This document shows positions 25,534 through 32,242 of a stretch of 64,000 nucleotides of DNA, one piece after another. How positions within the stretch are numbered: position 1 is the stretch's first letter; every line of letters starts with the position of its first letter. The translations under genes and the position numbers were made by a program. This DNA comes from JBEBVQ01 sp964527735 (GTDB lineage Bacteria; Bacteroidota; Bacteroidia; Chitinophagales; Chitinophagaceae): positions 1 to 64,000 of the forward strand of contig CAZGPG010000001.1 in NCBI GenBank assembly GCA_964527735.1. The letters are read 5' to 3'. The notes under the pieces are model-generated. The model did not search any database. It was not told the origin of the DNA and saw only the letters and a list, made by a program, of their open reading frames with translations.

Positions 25534-26391
25534 ATGAATGCACAGGATACGATCAACTACAACCGGGTAGCGGCAGCGATCAATTACATCAAGGAACACT
25601 TCCGGGAGCAGCCTTCGTTGGACAAGATCGCTGAACACGTGCACCTCAGTCCTTTTCATTTCCAAAAGCTCTTTACAGAATGGGCAGGGACAAGCCCGAA
25701 GAAGTTCCTGCAATATATCAGTATTGAACATGCCAAAAGAATGCTGAAAGAACGGCAGGCCACGCTCTTTGATACTGCTTACGAAACCGGACTTTCAGGT
25801 ACAGGAAGGCTGCACGATCTGTTTGTGCGCATCGAGAGCATGACGCCGGCAGCGTATAAACATGGTGGCAGGGATCTCGCCATTAATTACAGTTTCGCCC
25901 CAACACTGTTTGGAGATGTAATCATTGCGTCTACGACCAAAGGTATCTGCTATATGGCATTTTCGGATGATGAAGCTCAGGCCGTTGAAGCCTTGCAGCG
26001 CCGGTATCCCCGGGCGTCATTCCATTGCAAAAGCGACCCGGTGCAGCAAAACGCACTGTCTGTTTTTTCCGGAAGCTGGGATAAGATCAGCGAGATAAAG
26101 CTGCATCTTTATGGCACGGATTTTCAGATTAAAGTCTGGGAAACGTTGTTAAGGATTCCGGCCGGCCGGCTTTCGACCTATGGAGCTATTGCCCGGCGTA
26201 TAGACAGTCCACGTGCTTCGCGCGCTGTAGGCGCTGCGGTCGGCAGCAATCCGGTTGCTTTCCTGATCCCCTGCCATCGCATCATACAATCTTCCGGCAT
26301 CATAGGCGGCTATATGTGGGGCAATACCCGCAAGACGGCGATGATCGGTTGGGAATCGGTAGGGGCCGAATTGCATTCGCCCGATGAATGA
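25534..26391 (+). CDS. Ada-like protein: AraC-type regulator fused to methylated-DNA--cysteine methyltransferase
   Basis: 285 residues. An AraC-type DNA-binding domain (residues 10-105, with LDKIAEHVHLSPFHFQKLF) is fused to an O6-alkylguanine methyltransferase domain (about 115-280). The suicide cysteine is in the motif IPCHRII, and YGAIARRI and SRAVGAAVG are also typical. The metal-binding N-domain of E. coli Ada is absent, so it resembles Ada_AlkB-less bifunctional activators of Bacteroidota. It repairs O6-alkylguanine and may regulate its own promoter. The last residues SVGAELHSPDE are encoded by a REP-like element that has replaced the normal gene end. Confidence 0.93.
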   Translation: MNAQDTINYNRVAAAINYIKEHFREQPSLDKIAEHVHLSPFHFQKLFTEWAGTSPKKFLQYISIEHAKRMLKERQATLFDTAYETGLSGTGRLHDLFVRIESMTPAAYKHGGRDLAINYSFAPTLFGDVIIASTTKGICYMAFSDDEAQAVEALQRRYPRASFHCKSDPVQQNALSVFSGSWDKISEIKLHLYGTDFQIKVWETLLRIPAGRLSTYGAIARRIDSPRASRAVGAAVGSNPVAFLIPCHRIIQSSGIIGGYMWGNTRKTAMIGWESVGAELHSPDE

Positions 26392-26418
26392 TGAATATAG
26401 GGGTGAATTGCATTTGCC
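26359..26418 (+). repeat. two tandem REP-like elements overlapping the 3' end of the Ada-like gene
   Basis: GTAGGGGCCGAATTGCATTCGCCC at 26359-26382 is within the coding frame. A degenerate second copy, TAGGGGTGAATTGCATTTGCC, starts at 26398 in the following gap. Confidence 0.8.
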
Positions 26419-26444
26419 TGTATCATTTAAGTAAGACTGTCAAA

Positions 26445-27551
26445 ATGAAAAATTACATGTCCTGGTTTTTACGTCTTATTCTGATATGCTTCAGCACCGC
26501 GGCAGCGGGACAGTATCCGTATGAATTTTTCAACAGTAAATATTTCTGGGAACGTATTGTTGCGGACGAGCACGGTGCGCCAATGCCACGGCTTGCACGC
26601 ACTGACACGGCGATTGTGCTCGTGAGCATCCGCGAACGCCTTTCGGAAGACTACCGGTATATGGCAGAGACAGGAAATCCGGACAGTATCCGGTATTTTT
26701 TTGTGTACAGCAACGATGGCAAGTGGCGGCTGCGCGAAACGCGGGGGCTTTCGGAAGCCATCAGCTTTATGCCCCGCCGGGATAACGATTGGGTCGTGTA
26801 CACTGAGGGAATGGGGAAGGTGTTTCCCGCAAATGTGGATCGTGGTATGCAACTCGCTGCGCAGTACGATGTTAATGTATTGTTTTATGATTATCCCAGT
26901 ATCCGGTCGAATTACAAGCCGTATAAAAATTACCGGTTTGCCTTTCACAGTTCCAGGGATGCCCATGAAGGTTATATCCCCTTGCTCGACAGCATCCGCA
27001 CACTACGGACAGCGGGGAAAATGGGTTCCGGAAAGCTCTCTTTGTTTTTTCACAGTATGGGTAATAATGTGCTGCGGGAACTGGCATTGCGAGGCGAACT
27101 GGCTCCGCATAATGATCGTGTATGGGTAGACAACCTGATATTGAATGCGCCATGTGTGCCGCGTCGCAAACACACGCAATGGATGGACAGCATCCGCTTC
27201 GCCCGGAAGATCTATGTGCATTATAACCCGGCCGACGGTGCGTTGAAATGGGCGCGGCTGGCCGGCTTCCGGCAGATACTCGGAGAACATGCAAAGAAGC
27301 CGTTGAGCCCGCGTGTAGCGTATGTCAACTTCAATCGCCTGTGTGGCCGCGGACATAGCAATTTCCTGGAGTTTAAAGGCTATAATCTTGTTGAAGAAGA
27401 AGCCCGGGCTCACTACCGGGTAGTATTGCATGGTGACACTGTATTGCTGGACAACACCGCGTTGTATGCGCCAACAGAATACAGAGGTGTGGGCTGGGAT
27501 ATATTACCGGCCGGGAACAATGACGCCCGCGTCGATGCTTCCCGGTTATAA
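26445..27551 (+). CDS. secreted alpha/beta hydrolase, DUF900-like
   Basis: 368 residues. A signal peptide (FLRLILICFSTAAAGQYP) precedes an alpha/beta hydrolase-like core. The probable nucleophile is Ser in LSLFFHSMGNNVLRELAL, a GxSxG-like elbow with His at the first position as in DUF900 proteins. Candidate acid and base lie in HYNPADGALKW and CGRGHSNFLEF. I chose the ATG at 26445, because the longer frame from 26388 would be translated from repeat sequence. Substrate is unknown. The gene is convergent with kdsB and overlaps its 3' end by 6 bp. Confidence 0.75.
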   Translation: MKNYMSWFLRLILICFSTAAAGQYPYEFFNSKYFWERIVADEHGAPMPRLARTDTAIVLVSIRERLSEDYRYMAETGNPDSIRYFFVYSNDGKWRLRETRGLSEAISFMPRRDNDWVVYTEGMGKVFPANVDRGMQLAAQYDVNVLFYDYPSIRSNYKPYKNYRFAFHSSRDAHEGYIPLLDSIRTLRTAGKMGSGKLSLFFHSMGNNVLRELALRGELAPHNDRVWVDNLILNAPCVPRRKHTQWMDSIRFARKIYVHYNPADGALKWARLAGFRQILGEHAKKPLSPRVAYVNFNRLCGRGHSNFLEFKGYNLVEEEARAHYRVVLHGDTVLLDNTALYAPTEYRGVGWDILPAGNNDARVDASRL

Positions 27552-28280
27552 TTTTTTCAGCAGGGCTGCTGCATCTTCGGGGGTATCAATGCAATAACTG
27601 TCGTGCTCTGTAACAGCGCATTGAATGGTATAACCGTTCTCGAGCCAGCGGAGCTGCTCCAGTGATTCGGCCTGTTCCAGCGAAGAAACCGGTAATCGTG
27701 TGATCTCCCTGAGAATATCGGTACGGTATGCGTAGATGCCGATGTGCTGGTAATAGATATGCGCAGTATGCCAGGTATCCGGTGCGGTATTTTTCTGATA
27801 GGGAATAGTTGCCCGACTGAAGTAGAGCGCCTGATGTTTATGATCCAGCACCACCTTCACTTTATTGGGATCCTTCAGTATCTCCGGATTTTTCACCTGC
27901 ATCACGAGGGTGGCAAGCTCGGTTGATCCATCGGCCAGGACAGAGGCCAGCAGGTCTATCTGCTCCGGTGCAATAAAAGGTTCATCGCCCTGGATGTTGA
28001 TCACATATTGGTAGGTCTCTTCCTGTTGCTGCAGGGCATCAAGGCAACGGTCGGTGCCACTGGGGTGATGGTTGCCGGTCATGACTACATTCCCGCCGAA
28101 CGAAAGCACTTCTTCCTGTATCCTCGTGTCGTCTGTTGCTACTACTACTTTTTGGAGCTGTTTGCTTTGTATGGCCTGCTCGTACACCCGCCGGATCATT
28201 GTTTTGCCGGCCAGGTCGATCAGGGGCTTGCCGGGAAACCGGGTGGAGGCGTAGCGGGCAGGGATAATGCCAAGGATCAT
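27546..28280 (-). CDS. kdsB: 3-deoxy-manno-octulosonate cytidylyltransferase
   Basis: 244 residues. It activates Kdo with CTP to give CMP-Kdo for lipopolysaccharide core assembly. Clear motifs are ILGIIPARYASTRFPGKPLIDLAGKTMI, VVVATDDTRIQEE and INIQGDEPFI. It is the last gene of a four-gene minus-strand operon in pathway context: kdsA, transaldolase-CBS, KdsC-like phosphatase, kdsB. Its ATG overlaps the stop of the phosphatase gene by 4 bp (ATGA). Confidence 0.97.
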   Translation of the reverse strand: MILGIIPARYASTRFPGKPLIDLAGKTMIRRVYEQAIQSKQLQKVVVATDDTRIQEEVLSFGGNVVMTGNHHPSGTDRCLDALQQQEETYQYVINIQGDEPFIAPEQIDLLASVLADGSTELATLVMQVKNPEILKDPNKVKVVLDHKHQALYFSRATIPYQKNTAPDTWHTAHIYYQHIGIYAYRTDILREITRLPVSSLEQAESLEQLRWLENGYTIQCAVTEHDSYCIDTPEDAAALLKKL

Positions 28281-28990
28281 AATGGCGCGTTGGGGGTAAT
28301 GGTGTCTGTTTCTGTTCTCGAATAAAAGGAGACCTGCACCTCGTTTCGCTTTTGAAGATATTGCTGATAGGTTTCCGTATAGTGCATCCGGTGTTTGATC
28401 GTTTCGTTGTATTGCCCGCTGATACCCAGCATCAGTTCCGAAAATTCGCGTACGGCATTTTGGCCACCGTCTGATGCAGTGAGATAATCGGCCAGTTCGT
28501 GCTCAACGGCAAATCCCGACAGCAGCGGGGTGCAGGTTCGCTGCACCATAATGCGCAGGCCACAGGCCGCCGCCACGGAAAAATCCAGCACATCGTCAAA
28601 AACATAGGCCACTTCGTCGGGCGCGATATGATGGGTGAGGCAGAGATGTGCCAGGGCAGTAGCTTTGTGACGGATGCCGTAATACACCGCGTCAAAATGC
28701 TCGCGCTGCGCCAGCGAAAAAGCGGCTTTGTTTTTTTCACCGGTGATAATAGCGGTCACCGGCGTTTTTCCGGTACGCAGGAAATGATTCAGGCGAAGCA
28801 GGTTGGTGCCCATTGAGTCAACTTCGCTGAATGGGCTGGATCCGTTTTCATCTTTCATGCCGTTGTTGAATACGCCATCCCAGTCAAATACAAAAGCTTT
28901 GACCTGGTTCAGTTTTTCGCGCATCAGTTCGGGAGCGACGAGAAACTGTCCCTTGAAATGTTCAGTGATATGGAGCAATGATCCGGGCAT
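28277..28990 (-). CDS. HAD phosphatase, KdsC-like (Kdo-8-phosphate phosphatase)
   Basis: 237 residues. The HAD nucleophile motif is FVFDWDGVFNNG, motif II is AIITGEKNK and the second acidic pair is in VAYVFDDVLDF. The tail DYLTASDGGQNAVREFSELML matches KdsC, which hydrolyses Kdo-8-phosphate to Kdo. The protein has about 20 extra residues at the start and 50 at the end compared with E. coli KdsC. The first Asp of the second pair is preceded by Phe where KdsC has Gly. Position between kdsA and kdsB supports the role. The start is an ATG 10 bp downstream of the transaldolase-CBS stop. Confidence 0.85.
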   Translation of the reverse strand: MPGSLLHITEHFKGQFLVAPELMREKLNQVKAFVFDWDGVFNNGMKDENGSSPFSEVDSMGTNLLRLNHFLRTGKTPVTAIITGEKNKAAFSLAQREHFDAVYYGIRHKATALAHLCLTHHIAPDEVAYVFDDVLDFSVAAACGLRIMVQRTCTPLLSGFAVEHELADYLTASDGGQNAVREFSELMLGISGQYNETIKHRMHYTETYQQYLQKRNEVQVSFYSRTETDTITPNAPL

Positions 28991-29000
28991 CTTTCAATAA

Positions 29001-30014
29001 TTACATGTCTTTCAGATCCTGGATGTCAAGCATTCCCGTGGGTTTGCCATCTTCAGTGATCAGCAGGGTATCTACGTTTGTTTGTTTAAACAGGACGGCT
29101 GCATCATTCAGCAGGGCATCAGCGTCAATGCTGATGGGCGCTTTATAATTCAGTTCGTCCAGTTTTTTATCCAGTATCTGTTCTCCGTCATTCAGGAGCA
29201 GCCTGCGGATGTCGCCATCGGTAAACACGCCTTTTATAGATCCGTCGGCGTTGACTACGGTTACAGCTCCGAATCCATACTCGGTCATTTTTACGATAGC
29301 ATTTCTCAATGCGGTATCGGCGTTTACCAATGGATTGATGCCATTCCACGCTTCCCGTACGCGTACGGTCATCAACCGGGTATCGCGGAAGAACTGTTCC
29401 GTGCCTACGGATGTGAAGTTGTTATCGGTGAGCGCTTTCAGCACTTTCAGCGGCACGGTGATGGTGTGTACGCCGATATTGATAGCATTCCGTACATGCT
29501 CTGCGTGGCGCACCGAGCTGAACATGATCTTGGTATCATATCCATAGCGTTCCACAGCATCTACACATTGCTCTACCAGCGCCAGGGCATCATGTCCCTG
29601 ATCCTGCAGGCGGCCTACCAGCGGGCATACATAGGTAGCGCCGGCGTGCATGGCCATATAAGCCTGCTGGAGGGTATATACCAGGTGCACATTCACGAGC
29701 AGGCCTTCTTTGCGCAGCATGTGGCATGCCCGTACACCTTCGAGCGATACGGGTATTTTGAATACGGTACGTTTGGGGTCAAGCCCCAGATGCAGCTGCC
29801 TCCGTGCTTCCTTCACGATTTCTTCGGCGGTTTGCCCCAATGCTTCGATCTGAAGCACGGGTACCATATCGGCGAGTTTCAGGATCATCCCGTCAATATC
29901 GGTGATCCCTTCGCGCTGCATAAAGGTCGGCGTAGTGGTAAGTCCATTCAGAAATCCGAGTTTTACGCCTTCTTCGATCTCTTTCAGGTTGGCGGAATCC
30001 AGGTATAATTCCAT
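29001..30014 (-). CDS. transaldolase-family domain fused to a KdsD-like CBS pair
   Basis: 337 residues. Residues 1-220 form a short transaldolase/fructose-6-phosphate aldolase (TalC/FSA) domain: MELYLDSANL with Asp6, Schiff-base Lys86 in VFKIPVSLEG and Arg135 in CPLVGR. Residues 227-337 form two CBS domains with GVFTDGDIRRLLL (264-271 core), the hallmark of arabinose-5-phosphate isomerases KdsD/KpsF. The usually invariant TTNP is TTTP here (Thr28), Glu57 takes the position of FSA Gln59, and Leu132 that of Tyr131. The SIS isomerase domain normally joined to such CBS pairs is absent. The gene sits between kdsA and the KdsC-like gene, where kdsD would be expected, so I infer a role in supplying or controlling arabinose-5-phosphate. 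An ordinary transaldolase is the alternative. Confidence 0.85.
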   Translation of the reverse strand: MELYLDSANLKEIEEGVKLGFLNGLTTTPTFMQREGITDIDGMILKLADMVPVLQIEALGQTAEEIVKEARRQLHLGLDPKRTVFKIPVSLEGVRACHMLRKEGLLVNVHLVYTLQQAYMAMHAGATYVCPLVGRLQDQGHDALALVEQCVDAVERYGYDTKIMFSSVRHAEHVRNAINIGVHTITVPLKVLKALTDNNFTSVGTEQFFRDTRLMTVRVREAWNGINPLVNADTALRNAIVKMTEYGFGAVTVVNADGSIKGVFTDGDIRRLLLNDGEQILDKKLDELNYKAPISIDADALLNDAAVLFKQTNVDTLLITEDGKPTGMLDIQDLKDM

Positions 30015-30074
30015 GTTTTTTTGTTGGTTTTGGTTGAGCAGATGCGCGGTGGCATCCTGTAAAAATGATAAACT

Positions 30075-30923
30075 TTATGCCACCACGGTTTGCTGCCGGT
30101 AGCGTACTTCGAGGTTATGTATTTCGATCAGGGGTTTCAGAAATTCTTCCAGGTCATAAACGCAGAGCTGGCTGGCAGCGTCGCAGAGCGCTTTTTCCGG
30201 CTCGGGATGGGTTTCGATGAATACGCCATCTACACCCGCTGCAACACCGGCACGGCTGAGCACGGGTAAAAATTCACGTGCGCCGCCTTTAGCGTCTGCG
30301 CTGGGAATGCCGTATTTACGGATGGAGTGTGTGATGTCGAATACCACCGGGTAGCCCAACTGAGCCATATGGTAGAAGCTGCGGGGGTCTACCACCAGGT
30401 CATTGTATCCCATGGTATAACCGCGTTCGGTGAGGATGATCTGGTCATTACCGGAGTCCACGACCTTGCCTACGGGATGTTTCATGTTTTCAGGAGCCAG
30501 GAACTGACCGTGCTTGATATTGATGACCCGTTCTGTTTTTGCGGCTGCGGTCAGCAGGCCGGATTGCATACATAGATAGGCCGGTATCTGCAGCACATCA
30601 CAGACTTCGGCGGCAGGCGCTGCCTGATCAGGGTAATGGATGTCTGTTAATACCGGGAATCCGAACTGTTCTTTTATTTTGGCCAGTATTTTAATCCCTT
30701 TATCAAGGCCGGGACCATCATAATATTTGAGGCTGCTCCGGTTGTCCTTCTGGAATGAAGATTTATAAATGACCGGAATATTGAGCCGGGCGCTTACTTC
30801 TTTCAGCGTTTCGGCGGTCTTCATCATAACCGATTCATCTTCAATGACGCAGGGGCCGGAAATGAGAAATAATTCATCTGCTCCGCACCGGATATTGCCA
30901 ACAGCTACCTGTTTTATGCTCAT
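30075..30923 (-). CDS. kdsA: 3-deoxy-8-phosphooctulonate synthase
   Basis: 282 residues. It condenses arabinose-5-phosphate and phosphoenolpyruvate to Kdo-8-phosphate. Motifs are LISGPCVIEDE, YKSSFQKDNRSS, GFPVLTDIHYP and VDGVFIETHPEP. The sequence VLQIPAYLCMQSGLL fits the substrate loop. It is the first gene of the Kdo operon, with a perfect promoter -7 element 19 bp upstream and 60 bp between its stop and the transaldolase-CBS start. Confidence 0.97.
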   Translation of the reverse strand: MSIKQVAVGNIRCGADELFLISGPCVIEDESVMMKTAETLKEVSARLNIPVIYKSSFQKDNRSSLKYYDGPGLDKGIKILAKIKEQFGFPVLTDIHYPDQAAPAAEVCDVLQIPAYLCMQSGLLTAAAKTERVINIKHGQFLAPENMKHPVGKVVDSGNDQIILTERGYTMGYNDLVVDPRSFYHMAQLGYPVVFDITHSIRKYGIPSADAKGGAREFLPVLSRAGVAAGVDGVFIETHPEPEKALCDAASQLCVYDLEEFLKPLIEIHNLEVRYRQQTVVA

Positions 30924-30941
30924 GCACTATGGTTATAGATG

Positions 30942-30949
30942 CAAAAATA
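30942..30949 (-). promoter_or_regulatory. promoter -7 element TATTTTTG of the Kdo operon
   Basis: Perfect TAnnTTTG on the minus strand, 18 bp before the kdsA ATG. Confidence 0.6.
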
Positions 30950-31014
30950 CGTTTAAAACATGGATTATAAGGCCAGCCGGCCGCGCCGGATCCCGGAATA
31001 TTTCTCATGAAATG

Positions 31015-32220
31015 CTATCGCCGGAACCGGAAGTACGGAGTGAGCGGGTGTTTCTTCCGCTTGAGCATATCAGCAATCATATCCATGGCAATAACTGAAA
31101 ATGTGATGCCATTCCCGCCAAATCCGAGTACAAAATAGCTGTTCGGAAAATCGGGATGGCCTCCGATATAGGGTAGTCCGTCATCCGTTTCTCCGAAAGT
31201 GCCCGCCCACCCGAAATCTGTAATAAACTCATGGTCGGGGAGTATTTTCTTTATTTGTTTCTCCAGTTTTATGCTTTTCGGGCTGAGGAGCAGATCCCGT
31301 TTGCCGGTGTCTTTGAAATCTTCATCTTCACCTCCGATCAGCAACCGGTTGTCATCAGTGGTGCGCATGTATATATAAGGAGTTGCCGTGCTCCAGAAAA
31401 GAGTGTCCTGCAGATAAGACAGATCGTCCTGGTATCGTTCGCCCACCACCGCAAACGTGGACACTAATTTGACGAATTTGTCCCTGATGATTTCTGTGCT
31501 TTCAAACCCGTTGCAGTAGATGATTTTTTTTGCCGCAATAGTATGGCCGTTGTCTGTCAGTGCCGTTACTCCGGTACGTTTATATTGCACCTTCCGGAGG
31601 TTTGTTTTATCATAAACCGCCAACCCCTTTTTTTGATTAAAAGCCAGGATGTCGTGCGCTAACCGGAATGCATCTACGCTTGCTCCCTGTCGCGAGAGAA
31701 TGCCGCCCCAGGTGTTTTTAAGCTGGTATCTTTTTTCTATTTCTGCTGCATCCAGCCAGCTTACGGGAAACCCATGTTTCTTTCGTGTTTCAAATTCCTG
31801 CATCAGCCAGGCCACGTCTTTTTTGTATGCCGCGAAATATAAGGAGTCTTTCTTTCTGAATCCGCATTTGGACTTTACCTGACGCGTTATTTTTCCTAGA
31901 TCGTCTATCGAACGAAAGCAGGCCTGATAGCTTCCGACAGCGCCGTCCTCGCCGATCTTTTCAATTAGTCTGTACAGCGGCACATCAATTTCGTATTGCA
32001 GCATAGAGGTGGTGGCCGAGGTGCTGCCATGGGCAATTTCCCTGCGATCGATGACCACGGTTTCGTATCCTTCTTCCATACACCTGTGCGCAATGAGGCT
32101 GCCGGTGATGCCGCTCCCTACCACCAGAATATCGGTAGTGATATCCTTCTTCAGAGAAGGGTAGGAGTGAATGATCCCGTTTTTTACCAGCCAGAATGGC
32201 TCATTTGATCGTAGTTTCAT
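31015..32220 (-). CDS. FAD-dependent oxidoreductase (DAO family)
   Basis: 401 residues. The FAD-binding Rossmann start is ILVVGSGITGSLIAHRCMEEG, and the C-terminal flavin contact is GWAGTFGETDDGLPYIGGHPD with VLGFGGNGITFS. The family oxidises amines or amino acids (DadA, PuuB, glycine oxidase). The start at 32220 (MKLRSNEPFWLVKNG) is chosen because upstream codons overlap the TonB receptor stop region. It follows the TonB receptor by 22 bp on the same strand and is probably co-transcribed. No signal peptide is seen. Substrate unknown. Confidence 0.88.
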   Translation of the reverse strand: MKLRSNEPFWLVKNGIIHSYPSLKKDITTDILVVGSGITGSLIAHRCMEEGYETVVIDRREIAHGSTSATTSMLQYEIDVPLYRLIEKIGEDGAVGSYQACFRSIDDLGKITRQVKSKCGFRKKDSLYFAAYKKDVAWLMQEFETRKKHGFPVSWLDAAEIEKRYQLKNTWGGILSRQGASVDAFRLAHDILAFNQKKGLAVYDKTNLRKVQYKRTGVTALTDNGHTIAAKKIIYCNGFESTEIIRDKFVKLVSTFAVVGERYQDDLSYLQDTLFWSTATPYIYMRTTDDNRLLIGGEDEDFKDTGKRDLLLSPKSIKLEKQIKKILPDHEFITDFGWAGTFGETDDGLPYIGGHPDFPNSYFVLGFGGNGITFSVIAMDMIADMLKRKKHPLTPYFRFRR

Positions 32221-32242
32221 GTATCCTTTTTTGAACTTGATT

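Noticed and set aside
29082..30008. 308-codon plus-strand frame opposite the transaldolase-CBS gene
   Set aside because: Composition is rich in His, Gln, Phe and Tyr as expected from an antisense reading. The minus-strand frame has clear transaldolase and CBS motifs.
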